This document shows, in pieces, positions 1 through 11,684 of a stretch of 64,000 nucleotides of DNA. Under the pieces are notes generated by a model. It did not search any database and was not told the origin of the DNA. It saw only the letters and a list, made by a program, of their open reading frames with translations. The stretch comes from Pseudomonas sp. QS1027 (lineage in GTDB: Bacteria; Pseudomonadota; Gammaproteobacteria; Pseudomonadales; Pseudomonadaceae): assembly GCF_002814235.1 (NCBI RefSeq), contig NZ_PHSU01000003.1, forward strand, positions 558,001 through 622,000. Direction: 5' to 3'. A program made the translations under genes and the position numbers. The first letter of the stretch is position 1. Each line of letters starts with the position of its first letter.

Positions 1-18
1 AAAGGAATCAGGCTTCTC

Positions 19-2670
<2,652 letters not shown>

Positions 2671-2763
2671 AAGCGCCTGTCTGCTCTACTCTCTACCGTA
2701 GGCGTAGCCGGTCTGGAGTAGGGCGCAGGCCGGTGTGTATTGAAAAGCATAGCGAGAGTGGAT

Positions 2764-3849
2764 GTGAGCAAACGAGCCTATAACTTCTGCGCGGGTCCTG
2801 CTGCGCTGCCTGAAGCCGTCCTTTTGCGTGCCCAGTCCGAGCTGCTCGACTGGCACGGCAAAGGCCTGTCGGTCATGGAAATGAGTCATCGCAGCGATGA
2901 GTTCGTGTCCATCGCCACCAAGGCCGAGCAGGATCTGCGTGACCTGCTGGATATTCCCTCGAACTACAAGGTGCTGTTCCTGCAGGGCGGCGCCAGCCAG
3001 CAGTTTGCCCAGGTCGCACTGAACCTGCTGCCTGAAAGCGGCAAGGCCGACTACATCGAGACCGGTATCTGGTCGAAGAAGGCCATCGAGGAAGCTTCGC
3101 GTTTCGGCAATGTCAATGTCGCCGCCAGCGCCAAGCCCTATGACTATTTCGCCATTCCCGGCCAGAACGAATGGAAGCTGTCGAAAGACGCGGCCTATGT
3201 TCACTATGTGTCGAACGAAACCATCGGCGGCCTGGAATTCGACTGGATCCCGGAAACCGGCGATGTACCGCTGGTCACCGACATGTCCTCGGACATCCTG
3301 TCGCGTCCGGTGGATATTTCCCGCTTCGGCATGATCTACGCCGGTGCGCAGAAGAACATCGGCCCGAGCGGCATCGTCGTCAATATCGTCCGTGAAGACC
3401 TGCTGGGTCGTGCCCGTTCGATCTGCCCGACCATGCTCGACTACAAGGTCGCGGCTGACAACGGCTCTATGTACAACACTCCGCCGACCCTGGCCTGGTA
3501 CCTGTCGGGCCTGGTTTTTGAGTGGCTCAAGGAGCAGGGTGGGGTCGAAGCCATCGGCAAGCTCAATGAAATCAAGCAGCGCACGCTGTATGACTTCATC
3601 GACGCCAGCGGCCTGTACAGCAACCCGATCAACAAGACCAACCGCTCCTGGATGAACGTGCCGTTCCGTCTGGCCGACGACCGCCTGGACAAGCCGTTCC
3701 TGGCCGGCGCCGAAGAGCAGGGCCTGTTGAACCTCAAGGGGCACCGTTCGGTGGGTGGCATGCGCGCCTCCATTTACAACGCTGTCGACATCAACGCGGT
3801 GAACACGCTGGTGGCGTACATGGCAGCGTTCGAGAAGGAACACGGCTAA
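2764..3849 (+). CDS. serC: Phosphoserine aminotransferase
   Basis: PLP enzyme that converts 3-phosphohydroxypyruvate and glutamate to phosphoserine in serine biosynthesis; it also serves the vitamin B6 pathway. The fold-type I aminotransferase motifs are clear: FCAGPAALP at the N-terminus, FLQGGASQQF for phosphate binding, and the PLP lysine in YAGAQKNIGPSG (about Lys197). I chose the GTG at 2764 (MSKRAYNFCAGP), giving 361 aa, which matches the family. A GAGAGTGG stretch precedes it. An upstream in-frame start at 2740 would add only eight poorly conserved residues. The stop codon overlaps the pheA start (TAATG), so the two genes are translationally coupled. Confidence 0.96.
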   Translation: MSKRAYNFCAGPAALPEAVLLRAQSELLDWHGKGLSVMEMSHRSDEFVSIATKAEQDLRDLLDIPSNYKVLFLQGGASQQFAQVALNLLPESGKADYIETGIWSKKAIEEASRFGNVNVAASAKPYDYFAIPGQNEWKLSKDAAYVHYVSNETIGGLEFDWIPETGDVPLVTDMSSDILSRPVDISRFGMIYAGAQKNIGPSGIVVNIVREDLLGRARSICPTMLDYKVAADNGSMYNTPPTLAWYLSGLVFEWLKEQGGVEAIGKLNEIKQRTLYDFIDASGLYSNPINKTNRSWMNVPFRLADDRLDKPFLAGAEEQGLLNLKGHRSVGGMRASIYNAVDINAVNTLVAYMAAFEKEHG

Positions 3850-4943
3850 TGTCCGAGCAAGAACTCAAGGCACTGCGCCTGCGTATCGACAGCCTCGATG
3901 AGAAAGTTCTCGAACTGATCAGCGAGCGTGCACGCTGCGCCCAGGAAGTCGCGCGGGTAAAAATGGCCTCGCTGGCCGAAGGCGAAGTGCCGGTGTTCTA
4001 TCGTCCGGAACGTGAAGCCCAGGTGCTCAAACGGGTCATGGAGCGTAACCAGGGGCCGTTGGGCAACGAAGAGATGGCGCGGCTGTTTCGCGAGATCATG
4101 TCTTCCTGCCTGGCCCTGGAACAACCACTGAAAGTGGCTTACCTGGGCCCTGAAGGTACTTTCACCCAGGCCGCGGCCATGAAGCATTTCGGTCATGCGG
4201 TGATCAGCAAGCCGATGGCGGCGATCGACGAAGTCTTCCGTGAAGTGGCGGCCGGCGCGGTGAACTTCGGCGTGGTGCCGGTGGAAAACTCCACCGAGGG
4301 TGCGGTCAACCACACCCTCGACAGTTTCCTCGAGCACGACATGGTGATTTGCGGTGAGGTCGAGCTGCGCATTCACCACCACCTGCTGGTGGGCGAAAAC
4401 ACCAAGACCGACAGCATCAGCCGCATCTACTCCCACGCCCAGTCCCTGGCCCAGTGCCGCAAGTGGCTGGACGCCCACTACCCGAACGTTGAGCGCGTGG
4501 CGGTTTCCAGCAACGCCGAAGCGGCGAAGCGGGTCAAGGGTGAGTGGAACTCGGCGGCGATTGCCGGCGACATGGCGGCCGGCCTGTATGGCCTGACCCG
4601 CCTGGCGGAGAAAATCGAGGACCGTCCGGACAACTCCACGCGGTTCCTGATGATCGGCAGCCAGGAAGTGCCGCCTACCGGCGATGACAAGACCTCGATC
4701 ATTGTTTCCATGAGCAACAAGCCTGGCGCGCTCCACGAGCTGCTGGTGCCGTTCCACGACAACGGGATTGACCTGACGCGTATCGAGACCCGACCTTCGC
4801 GCAGTGGTAAATGGACGTATGTGTTCTTTATCGATTTCGTCGGCCATCACCGTGATCCGCTGGTCAAGGGTGTGCTGGAGAAGATCAGTCAGGAAGCCGT
4901 CGCCCTCAAGGTGCTGGGCTCCTACCCGAAAGCGGTTCTGTAA
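3849..4943 (+). CDS. pheA: Bifunctional chorismate mutase/prephenate dehydratase (P-protein)
   Basis: Catalyses chorismate to prephenate and prephenate to phenylpyruvate, committing flux to phenylalanine. Three domains are visible in order: a helical AroQ-type chorismate mutase (residues ~1-90), prephenate dehydratase (~95-270, starting KVAYLGPEGTFTQ and containing the STRFLMIG motif), and a C-terminal ACT domain (~280-364, SNKPGALHELL and IETRPSRSGKW). The ACT domain is the usual site of phenylalanine feedback inhibition. The 364 aa length is normal. The start overlaps the serC stop by one base and hisC follows within a few bases, so it belongs to a serC-pheA-hisC-tyrA-cmk operon. Confidence 0.97.
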   Translation: MSEQELKALRLRIDSLDEKVLELISERARCAQEVARVKMASLAEGEVPVFYRPEREAQVLKRVMERNQGPLGNEEMARLFREIMSSCLALEQPLKVAYLGPEGTFTQAAAMKHFGHAVISKPMAAIDEVFREVAAGAVNFGVVPVENSTEGAVNHTLDSFLEHDMVICGEVELRIHHHLLVGENTKTDSISRIYSHAQSLAQCRKWLDAHYPNVERVAVSSNAEAAKRVKGEWNSAAIAGDMAAGLYGLTRLAEKIEDRPDNSTRFLMIGSQEVPPTGDDKTSIIVSMSNKPGALHELLVPFHDNGIDLTRIETRPSRSGKWTYVFFIDFVGHHRDPLVKGVLEKISQEAVALKVLGSYPKAVL

Positions 4944-4954
4944 AGGCGTTGATC

Positions 4955-6067
4955 ATGAGCGGTAACTTCCTCGCCCTGGCGCAGCCGGGCGTGCAACAAC
5001 TGTCGCCTTACGTTCCGGGCAAGCCCGTGGACGAGCTGGCCCGTGAGCTGGATATCGATCCGGCGCGGATCATCAAGCTGGCGAGCAACGAAAATCCCCT
5101 GGGGGCGAGTCCCAAGGCCCTGGCGGCGATTCACGATGCCCTGGCGGACTTGACCCGTTACCCGGACGGCAATGGTTTCGAACTCAAGCAGCGTCTGTCC
5201 GAGTTGTGCCGGGTGCAGGCCTGCCAGGTGACCCTGGGCAACGGTTCCAACGATATTCTTGAACTGGTTGCCCGTGCCTACCTGGCGCCGGGGTTGAACG
5301 CGGTGTTCAGCGAACACGCCTTTGCGATCTACCCCATCGTCACCCAGGCAGTGAATGCCGAGGCCCGTGTGGCGCCGGCCAAGGACTTCGGTCATGACCT
5401 GGCGGCGATGCTCGCGGCCATCGACGAGAACACCCGTGTGGTGTTTATCGCCAACCCGAACAACCCGACCGGTACCTGGTTCGGCCCGCGGGCGCTGGAG
5501 ACGTTTCTCGCCGCGGTGCCGCAGGACGTTCTGGTGGTACTGGACGAGGCTTATATCGAGTATGCCGAGGGTGTCGACCTGCCGGATGGCTTGAACTACC
5601 TGGCGAGCTATCCGAACCTGCTGGTTTCGCGGACGTTCTCCAAGGCTTACGGTCTGGCGGCTTTGCGCGTCGGTTATGCGCTGTCGTCGCCCGCCGTGGC
5701 GGATATCCTCAATCGCGTTCGCCAGCCGTTCAACGTCAACAGCCTGGCGCTGGTCGCGGCCCGTGCGGCACTCGACGATGTCGAGTATGTCGCCCGTAGC
5801 CGAAGCTTGAACGAAGCCGGCATGCAGCAACTGGAAGAAGGTTTTCGCCAGTTGGGGCTGAGCTGGATTCCTTCGAAGGCCAACTTCATCGCGGTCGATG
5901 TCGGTCGTGAGGCAGGTCCCGTGTATCAGGGCTTGCTGCGTGAAGGTGTGATCGTGCGTCCGGTGGCCGGCTATGGCCTGCCGAAGCACCTGCGGGTCAG
6001 CATTGGCCTGGCCAGCGAGAACAGTCGTTTGCTGGAGGCGCTGGCCAAGGTCCTGGCCCGTGGTTGA
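4955..6067 (+). CDS. hisC: Histidinol-phosphate aminotransferase (aromatic-locus paralogue)
   Basis: PLP-dependent aminotransferase of the HisC family. It interconverts histidinol phosphate and imidazole acetol phosphate, and members in aromatic operons often also transaminate prephenate or aromatic keto acids. Visible motifs include IKLASNENPLGASP near the N-terminus, NPNNPTGTW, DEAYIEYAEG and the PLP lysine in RTFSKAYGLAALRVGYA. ATG 4955 (MSGNFLALAQPG) gives 370 aa and has AAAGG upstream; a TTG two codons earlier is less likely. Its position between pheA and tyrA suggests a role in Phe/Tyr synthesis rather than, or as well as, histidine. That role is inferred from context. Confidence 0.95.
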   Translation: MSGNFLALAQPGVQQLSPYVPGKPVDELARELDIDPARIIKLASNENPLGASPKALAAIHDALADLTRYPDGNGFELKQRLSELCRVQACQVTLGNGSNDILELVARAYLAPGLNAVFSEHAFAIYPIVTQAVNAEARVAPAKDFGHDLAAMLAAIDENTRVVFIANPNNPTGTWFGPRALETFLAAVPQDVLVVLDEAYIEYAEGVDLPDGLNYLASYPNLLVSRTFSKAYGLAALRVGYALSSPAVADILNRVRQPFNVNSLALVAARAALDDVEYVARSRSLNEAGMQQLEEGFRQLGLSWIPSKANFIAVDVGREAGPVYQGLLREGVIVRPVAGYGLPKHLRVSIGLASENSRLLEALAKVLARG

Positions 6068-6071
6068 TGTC

Positions 6072-7019
6072 ATGTCGATGCAATCTGTGAGGCCTATGAT
6101 CGGCCGCCTTGTGGTGGTTGGCCTGGGTTTGATCGGCGGATCCTTTGCCAAGGGACTGCGGGAAAGCGGTCTGTGCCGGGAAGTGGTGGGTGTCGATCTC
6201 GATCCGCACTCCCGTGAGCTCGCGGTCGAGCTGGGTGTGGTCGATCGCTGTGAGGCCGACCTGGCGACTGCTTGCCAGGGCGCCGATGTGATTCAACTGG
6301 CGGTGCCGATCCTGGCCATGGAGAAAATGCTCGGCTTGCTGGCGGACATGGACCTGGGCCACGCGATCCTCACGGATGTCGGCAGTGCCAAGGGTAATGT
6401 GGTGCGTGCCGCCGGTCGGGCCTTTGGTGGCATGCCGCCGCGGTTTGTCCCGGGGCACCCGATTGCCGGGTCCGAACAGAGTGGCGTGCAGGCTTCCAAC
6501 AGCGCGCTGTTCCGTCGGCACAAGGTGATCCTGACGCCGCTGGCCGAGACCGATCCGTCGGCGCTGGCGACGGTCGATGCGCTCTGGCGGGCCCTGGGTG
6601 CGGATGTCGAGCACATGCAGGTCGAGCGCCACGACGAAGTGCTGGCGGCGACCAGTCATCTGCCGCACCTGCTGGCCTTCGGCCTGGTGGACTCGTTGGC
6701 CAAACGCAACGAGAACCTGGAGATTTTTCGCTACGCCGCTGGTGGATTCCGCGATTTCACGCGGATCGCTGGCAGCGATCCGGTGATGTGGCACGATATC
6801 TTCCTGGCCAATCGGGATGCTGTGCTGCGTGCGCTGGACACCTTTCGCGGTGACCTGGACGTCTTGCGTGACGCGGTCGATGCCGGGGATGGGCCTCAGT
6901 TGCTGGAAGTATTCCAGCGTGCGCAAGCGGCGCGCGAGCATTTCGGCAGAATCCTGGCCCGTCGGGCCCGCAAGGGCACCCAGAACGCCAATGATGATCA
7001 CAAAGAGGCACGGTCGTGA
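6072..7019 (+). CDS. tyrA: Prephenate/arogenate dehydrogenase, stand-alone (no AroA domain)
   Basis: NAD(P)-dependent oxidative decarboxylation of prephenate (or arogenate) toward tyrosine. The Rossmann motif [13 protein letters not shown] is at the N-terminus. The catalytic region shows [11 protein letters not shown] and [11 protein letters not shown]. In most Pseudomonas this protein continues into an EPSP synthase (AroA) domain, giving about 740-750 aa. Here it stops after about 315 aa, with a short Lys/Asn/Asp-rich tail, and cmk begins four bases before the stop. No AroA sequence is present in any frame at the junction. ATG 6072 is taken as the start; ATG 6078 and ATG 6096 (MIGRLVVVG) are alternatives. 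Confidence 0.93.
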   Translation: MSMQSVRPMIGRLVVVGLGLIGGSFAKGLRESGLCREVVGVDLDPHSRELAVELGVVDRCEADLATACQGADVIQLAVPILAMEKMLGLLADMDLGHAILTDVGSAKGNVVRAAGRAFGGMPPRFVPGHPIAGSEQSGVQASNSALFRRHKVILTPLAETDPSALATVDALWRALGADVEHMQVERHDEVLAATSHLPHLLAFGLVDSLAKRNENLEIFRYAAGGFRDFTRIAGSDPVMWHDIFLANRDAVLRALDTFRGDLDVLRDAVDAGDGPQLLEVFQRAQAAREHFGRILARRARKGTQNANDDHKEARS

Positions 7020-7705
7020 ATATTCAAGCTCCAGTTATCACCATTGACGGGCCGAGCGGTTCGGGCAAGGGCACGGTCGCCGGGATTCTGGCCAAGCGCC
7101 TGAACTGGTGCCTGCTGGATTCCGGCGCGCTGTATCGGTTGCTGGCGTTCGCTGCGCGCAACCATGGGGTCGACCTGACCAACGAGGAGTTGCTCAAGGC
7201 CCTGGCCGCTCACCTGGATGTGCAGTTCGTCGGTGCAACCAGCGATCGTACGGCGCGGATCATCCTCGAGGGTGACGACGTCACCGAAGATATCCGCAAC
7301 GAACAGGTCGGTGCCTGGGCTTCCCAGGTGGCGGCGTTGCCGGCGGTGCGCGAGGCTTTGCTGCAACGCCAGCGGGCGTTCCAGGAGCCGCCGGGCCTGG
7401 TGGCCGATGGCCGGGACATGGGCACGGTGGTGTTTCCCGATGCGCCGTTGAAGATTTTCCTGACTGCCAGCTCCGAGGAGAGGGCTCGTCGCCGGTACTT
7501 GCAGTTGAAGGCCAAGGGCGATGATGTTAGTCTGTCGAGTCTGCTAGATGAGATACGTGCACGCGATGAGCGTGACACCCAGCGAGCGGTAGCCCCGCTC
7601 AAGCCGGCGGCTGACGCGATACAGCTGGATTCCACGGAATTGTCCATCGAGCAGGTGCTGGAACGCATCATGAGCGAGATCGCCATTCGCGATATCGCCG
7701 GGTGA
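7016..7705 (+). CDS. cmk: Cytidylate kinase
   Basis: Phosphorylates CMP and dCMP with ATP in pyrimidine nucleotide metabolism. The P-loop GPSGSGKGT is near residue 12, followed by LLDSGALYR and [11 protein letters not shown] for nucleotide and substrate binding, and a lid segment around [13 protein letters not shown]. The 229 aa length is typical. The GTG start overlaps the tyrA stop (GTGA), implying coupling to the aromatic operon, and rpsA follows as in all Pseudomonas. A strong hairpin lies just downstream of the stop. Confidence 0.97.
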   Translation: MNIQAPVITIDGPSGSGKGTVAGILAKRLNWCLLDSGALYRLLAFAARNHGVDLTNEELLKALAAHLDVQFVGATSDRTARIILEGDDVTEDIRNEQVGAWASQVAALPAVREALLQRQRAFQEPPGLVADGRDMGTVVFPDAPLKIFLTASSEERARRRYLQLKAKGDDVSLSSLLDEIRARDERDTQRAVAPLKPAADAIQLDSTELSIEQVLERIMSEIAIRDIAG

Positions 7706-7707
7706 AC

Positions 7708-7751
7708 AAGAGGTGTGCAGGGGACCAGTCATAGTCCTGCGCGGCCTCTTT
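7708..7751 (+). terminator. Hairpin between cmk and rpsA, possible terminator or attenuator
   Basis: The arms AAGAGG (7708-7713) and CCTCTT (7745-7750) enclose a second GCAGG/CCTGC pairing, and the stem ends in a short T run. It may end the cmk operon transcript before the rpsA promoter. The T run is short, so termination efficiency is uncertain. Confidence 0.45.
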
Positions 7752-7764
7752 CATATGAACGTAA

Positions 7765-7807
7765 CCCACACCGTCTGGGGTGTGGCAGATGGGCGTATTC
7801 TTCGCCC
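7765..7807 (+). promoter_or_regulatory. rpsA 5' leader with two hairpins
   Basis: Two consecutive stems lie just upstream of the rpsA start: CCCACACC/GGTGTGG (7765-7785) and GGGCG/CGCCC (7791-7807). S1 is known to autoregulate its own mRNA in gammaproteobacteria through leader hairpins, so these are candidates for that role. The autoregulation assignment is inferred from position, not shown. Confidence 0.4.
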
Positions 7808-7825
7808 TTATCAACAGGAATTAAA

Positions 7826-9517
7826 ATGAGCGAAAGCTTTGCGGAACTCTTTGAAGAGAGCTTGAAGACCCTTAATCTTCAGGCTGGTTCGATCATCACC
7901 GGTGTTATCGTTGATATCGATTACCAAGCTCGTTGGGTCACTGTCCACGCTGGTCTGAAGTCTGAAGCTCTGATCCCGCTGGAACAGTTCTACAACGATG
8001 CTGGCGAGCTGAACATCAACGTCGGTGACGAAGTTCACGTGGCGCTGGATTCGGTTGAAGATGGCTTTGGTGAAACCAAGCTGTCCCGTGAAAAAGCCAA
8101 GCGCGCTGAATGCTGGATCGTTCTGGAAGCAGCCTTCGCAGCCGAAGAAGTGGTCAAGGGCGTTATCAACGGTAAGGTTAAAGGCGGCTTCACTGTCGAC
8201 GTTAACGGCATCCGTGCGTTCCTGCCAGGTTCTCTGGTTGACGTCCGTCCAGTGCGCGACACCACGCACCTGGAAGGCAAAGAGCTCGAGTTCAAGGTCA
8301 TCAAGCTCGACCAGAAACGCAACAACGTTGTCGTTTCCCGTCGCAGCGTCCTGGAAGCCGAGAACTCCGCCGAGCGTGAAGCTCTGCTGGAATCCCTGCA
8401 GGAAGGTCAGCAAGTCAAAGGTATCGTCAAGAACCTCACCGATTACGGCGCATTCGTCGATCTGGGTGGCGTCGATGGCCTGCTGCACATCACCGACATG
8501 GCTTGGAAGCGTATCAAGCACCCATCGGAAATCGTCAACGTTGGCGACGAGATCGATGTCAAGGTTCTGAAGTACGATCGCGAACGCAATCGTGTTTCCC
8601 TGGGCCTCAAGCAACTGGGCGAAGATCCATGGGTTGCTATCAAAGCCCGTTACCCAGAAAGCACTCGCGTCACCGCTCGCGTTACCAACCTGACCGACTA
8701 CGGCTGCTTCGCTGAGCTGGAAGAAGGCGTTGAAGGCCTGGTACACGTTTCCGAAATGGACTGGACCAACAAGAACATCCACCCTTCGAAAGTCGTACAA
8801 GTCGGCGACGAAGTGGAAGTCATGGTTCTGGACATCGACGAAGAGCGTCGTCGTATCTCCCTGGGCATCAAGCAGTGCAAATCTAACCCATGGGAAGATT
8901 TCTCTGGCCAGTTCAACAAGGGCGATAAAATCTCCGGCACCATCAAGTCGATCACCGATTTCGGTATCTTCATTGGTCTGGACGGCGGCATCGACGGTCT
9001 GGTTCACCTGTCCGACATCTCCTGGAACGAAGTGGGCGAAGAAGCCGTACGTCGTTTCAAGAAGGGCGACGAGCTGGACACCGTTATCCTGTCGGTTGAC
9101 CCAGAGCGCGAGCGCATCTCCCTGGGGATCAAGCAACTGGAAAGCGACCCGTTCTCCGAGTACGTCTCGGTTAACGACAAAGGCGCCATCGTTAAAGGTA
9201 TCGTGAAAGAAGTTGACGCCAAAGGCGCCATCATCGTTCTGGCCGACGATATCGAAGCGACTCTGAAAGCCTCCGAAATCAGCCGTGACCGCGTTGAAGA
9301 CGCGCGCAACGTTCTGAAAGAAGGCGAAGAAGTAGAAGCCAAGATCATCAGCGTTGACCGCAAGAGCCGCGTGATCCAGCTGTCGATCAAGTCGAAAGAC
9401 GTTGAAGACGAAAAAGAAGCCATCCAGAGCCTGCGCGACAAGCCAGCTGCTTCGGATGCTCCAGTCGACACCACTCTCGGTGCTCTGCTGCGTGCTCAGA
9501 TGGAAAAACAGAACTAA
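7826..9517 (+). CDS. rpsA: 30S ribosomal protein S1
   Basis: RNA-binding protein of the small ribosomal subunit, needed to recruit most mRNAs to the 30S. Six S1/OB-fold repeats are visible, with recurrent patterns such as [39 protein letters not shown] and [20 protein letters not shown] and repeated RISLGIKQ ends. ATG 7826 ([12 protein letters not shown]) gives 563 aa, close to other Pseudomonas S1 proteins; in-frame codons further upstream fall in the structured leader. It is followed by an excellent intrinsic terminator. Codon use is visibly biased to translationally favoured codons, as expected of a highly expressed gene. Confidence 0.98.
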   Translation: MSESFAELFEESLKTLNLQAGSIITGVIVDIDYQARWVTVHAGLKSEALIPLEQFYNDAGELNINVGDEVHVALDSVEDGFGETKLSREKAKRAECWIVLEAAFAAEEVVKGVINGKVKGGFTVDVNGIRAFLPGSLVDVRPVRDTTHLEGKELEFKVIKLDQKRNNVVVSRRSVLEAENSAEREALLESLQEGQQVKGIVKNLTDYGAFVDLGGVDGLLHITDMAWKRIKHPSEIVNVGDEIDVKVLKYDRERNRVSLGLKQLGEDPWVAIKARYPESTRVTARVTNLTDYGCFAELEEGVEGLVHVSEMDWTNKNIHPSKVVQVGDEVEVMVLDIDEERRRISLGIKQCKSNPWEDFSGQFNKGDKISGTIKSITDFGIFIGLDGGIDGLVHLSDISWNEVGEEAVRRFKKGDELDTVILSVDPERERISLGIKQLESDPFSEYVSVNDKGAIVKGIVKEVDAKGAIIVLADDIEATLKASEISRDRVEDARNVLKEGEEVEAKIISVDRKSRVIQLSIKSKDVEDEKEAIQSLRDKPAASDAPVDTTLGALLRAQMEKQN

Positions 9518-9533
9518 GTTCTGTCGGACCATA

Positions 9534-9563
9534 GAAAAAGGGCGACTTCGGTCGCCCTTTTTT
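9534..9563 (+). terminator. Rho-independent terminator of rpsA
   Basis: Stem GGGCGAC/GTCGCCC with a TTCG tetraloop (9540-9557), followed by six T residues and preceded by an A run. This is a textbook intrinsic terminator just after the rpsA stop. Confidence 0.92.
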
Positions 9564-9704
9564 GTGCCTGCGATTTGACGTTCAAAATCTGAAACGAATT
9601 CAGGGTGGCGACGGTCTTATTTATCAGTGTAAAAACGTTTGTCGTCAGGAACGTTTGGTTTGTGCTCCGTGAGCGGTTCAGGGAGCGCGTCAGTAAGGAA
9701 AGGA

Positions 9705-9986
9705 ATGAGCAAGCTAATGATTGTCCTCGCGTTGTTGTTGCTTGCGGGGTGCGTCACCCAGGCGACGACTCACGTCAGGCGCGGTGTGAGCGGTGTCGAG
9801 ATCGATTGTTCGGGGCTGGGGTCGGACTGGGACAAGTGCTACGCACGAGCGGCCCTGGAGTGCAAGGCTCAGGGCTATAAGGTCGTCACCAAGTCCAGTG
9901 ATGCCAAGGATGATGGGGATGGATATCTTTTTGGCTGGAATCCGGCGGGTGCTGTCACTCGCACCATGCTGGTGATTTGCAATTAG
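9705..9986 (+). CDS. Small predicted lipoprotein
   Basis: Encodes about 93 aa. The N-terminus MSKLMIVLALLLLAGC is a classic lipoprotein signal with a lipobox (LLAGC), so the mature protein should be anchored by Cys16. The mature part has three more cysteines (DCSGLGSDWDKCY, ALECKAQG) and ends in LVICN, which suggests disulfide bonds in the periplasm. ATG 9705 has GGAAAGGA just upstream; a longer in-frame reading from 9639 would hide the signal peptide. I do not recognise a named family. It sits between rpsA and ihfB. Confidence 0.8.
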   Translation: MSKLMIVLALLLLAGCVTQATTHVRRGVSGVEIDCSGLGSDWDKCYARAALECKAQGYKVVTKSSDAKDDGDGYLFGWNPAGAVTRTMLVICN

Positions 9987-10108
9987 ACGATCCTGTTCCT
10001 CGTTTCTTCTGCATGCAGATAAGTCAATAGATGGGCTGTTCAAAACCTTCCGCTCATGCTAAAACCTTCGAAGTGCTTTCCTAGCTGCTTGAAAAAGAAG
10101 GGAAAAAT

Positions 10109-10402
10109 ATGACGAAGTCGGAGCTGATCGAACGAATTGTCACCCATCAGGGGCTGCTTTCATCCAAGGATGTAGAGCTGGCCATCAAGACCATGCTTGA
10201 GCAAATGTCCCAGTGCCTGGCAACCGGCGACCGTATCGAGATCCGCGGGTTTGGGAGTTTTTCGCTGCATTATCGCGCTCCGCGGGTTGGACGAAACCCC
10301 AAGACCGGGCAGTCGGTAAGCCTGGATGGGAAGTTCGTACCGCATTTCAAGCCGGGGAAGGAGTTGCGGGATCGGGTGAATGAGGAAGAGGAAGAAGGTT
10401 GA
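10109..10402 (+). CDS. ihfB: Integration host factor subunit beta
   Basis: Nucleoid-associated DNA-bending protein; with IhfA it forms the IHF heterodimer used in transcription, replication and recombination. The 97 aa protein has the HU/IHF fold: the helical N-terminus [10 protein letters not shown], the [21 protein letters not shown] arm with the DNA-intercalating proline, and an acidic end. It follows rpsA as in other Pseudomonas. The genes usually found after ihfB in the genus (a LapA-type membrane protein and O-antigen chain-length genes) are not seen. Mobile-element debris and the O-antigen region follow directly. Confidence 0.97.
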   Translation: MTKSELIERIVTHQGLLSSKDVELAIKTMLEQMSQCLATGDRIEIRGFGSFSLHYRAPRVGRNPKTGQSVSLDGKFVPHFKPGKELRDRVNEEEEEG

Positions 10403-10489
10403 GCCACAGGGGGAATTATTCATCCCCTATCCATGTGAGTTGCCGATGCCTGCTTATCCCATCACTCGCTTCGGCTTGAAAATCCAAGG

Positions 10490-10561
10490 CAGGAACCGTA
10501 TGCGGTAATTCTGCAGTTACGGATCTGCGCGGGGGAGGCAGATGACTGCCATTCCTACCGC
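10490..10561 (+). mobile_element. Group II intron 3'-end remnant (domain V and VI)
   Basis: Positions 10493-10525 fold like group II intron domain V. GAACCGTA pairs with TACGGATC (one A-A mismatch), then a two-base bulge (10516-10517) is followed by TGCGG paired with CTGCA across a five-base loop. The two-base bulge placed between two helices is the hallmark of domain V. A second stem (GGCAG/CTGCC, 10537-10550) fits domain VI and the element ends around CCTACCGC. No reverse transcriptase/maturase ORF is present upstream, so only the 3' end survives. Confidence 0.55.
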
Positions 10562-10586
10562 GGTCCGATCAACTGGTTGCTTACCG

Positions 10587-11035
10587 TCAGCCGACCATTG
10601 ATTTTTGTTGTTGCTCAAAAGAGCTGTCCAGCGTTCGCACGGACAAAAAGCGACTCTTCGTCCTATCATTCTGAGCAAACTCGGCCGGCAGTTCTCCCCA
10701 GAACAACAGGTGCCAGAGCCGCCATAACTTCATCCAGGCTTCGAAGTCAGCCCCGCCTGCGAGCGGCCTGTTCGCCCCGCTCAGGCTGATGCCCGTGGTA
10801 TGGAGAGTGTCCAGGTGAAATGCCTGGTCTCCATGTATAAATAGAAGCCCGCCTCCATTGGGCGAAGAGACCAGCAGATTATCAAATAGGTGGGGTATGC
10901 GTTTCTGTACCGGCAGCCGAAAGTGACGAAATGTAGTCGTCGAGCACTTCTGGATTTCCAAAGTGCTCGTAAACGACAGTGTTTACATAAACGTCCTTGT
11001 TCAGGTAGTGGTAGAGCTGATTAATGCGGACCGTT
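10587..11035 (-). pseudogene. Decayed ORF downstream of cysC
   Basis: Leftward reading frames after cysC look coding but are broken. One frame (about 11035 to 10882) begins INQLYHYLNKDVYVNTVVYE without a usable start and ends at TGA 10882. A second, overlapping frame (10961 to 10587) continues with KRIPHLFDNLLVSSPNG and LWRLWHLLFWGELP. Together they suggest one gene of about 150 codons split by a frameshift and lacking its 5' end. I do not recognise the family. Its position after an APS kinase gene suggests a former member of the O-antigen operon, which is inference. Confidence 0.4.
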
Positions 11036-11620
11036 GATCAGGGCGATTAATTGATCCACCCCGGCATCCAGACCCACATTTTGCGTGTCGATTCTCAAGT
11101 GGGGCTGTTCGGGGGCTTCGTAAGGAGAAGAAACTCCGGTGAAGTTCGGCAGGTTGCCTGACCTGGCTTTGTTGTACATGCCTTTCGGGTCACGGGACTC
11201 ACAGACCCCCAATGAGGTGCTGACATGAACCTCACGGAAGTGCTCGGCTCCGATGATTGTCCGGGCCAGTGCACGATCCTGGGTGAAAGGGGAAATAAAG
11301 GCCGCAATGACGATGAGGCCGGCATCGTTCATCAATTTCGCCACTTCCGCCACGCGACGGATATTTTCCGTACGATCCTCGGCGCTGAAGCCCAGATTGC
11401 TATTGAGCCCATGGCGAACATTATCGCCATCGAGTACGAAAGACAGTTGCCCCTTATCCAGCAGACGTTGTTCCAGGGCAAAGGCCAGGGTCGACTTTCC
11501 CGAGGCGCTCAAACCGGTCAACCAGACGGTGATCGGTTTCTGCCTCAGCAATTGCTGGCGGTCTTCCGGTGTCACTTGACTGGCATGCCACATCACGAGT
11601 GGAGGTTGTGCGTCGGTCAT
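11021..11620 (-). CDS. cysC: Adenylylsulfate (APS) kinase
   Basis: Phosphorylates adenosine 5'-phosphosulfate to PAPS, the activated sulfate donor. The 199 aa protein is a complete stand-alone CysC: P-loop GLSASGKSTLA near residue 36, DGDNVRHGLN for APS binding, FSAEDRTENIRRV, FISPFTQDR, and ARSGNLPNFTG near the C-terminus. It is the last intact gene of the leftward O-antigen operon. Its placement there suggests PAPS supply for glycan sulfation, because assimilatory CysC in Pseudomonas is usually part of CysNC elsewhere. No intact sulfotransferase is seen in this window. Confidence 0.93.
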   Translation of the reverse strand: MTDAQPPLVMWHASQVTPEDRQQLLRQKPITVWLTGLSASGKSTLAFALEQRLLDKGQLSFVLDGDNVRHGLNSNLGFSAEDRTENIRRVAEVAKLMNDAGLIVIAAFISPFTQDRALARTIIGAEHFREVHVSTSLGVCESRDPKGMYNKARSGNLPNFTGVSSPYEAPEQPHLRIDTQNVGLDAGVDQLIALINGPH

Positions 11621-11684
11621 AAAGGGGCGGTCCTGAATACGTTATGAGGTTTGATATCGGCCGGGCGGCGCAAGACTGCAATAG

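Noticed and set aside
6940..7060. Frameshifted aroA hidden after tyrA
   Set aside because: Only about 60 bases separate the conserved end of TyrA from the cmk start; no EPSP synthase sequence exists in any frame.
7811..9532. 573-codon leftward open frame opposite rpsA
   Set aside because: Shadow of a highly expressed ribosomal protein gene with strong codon bias.
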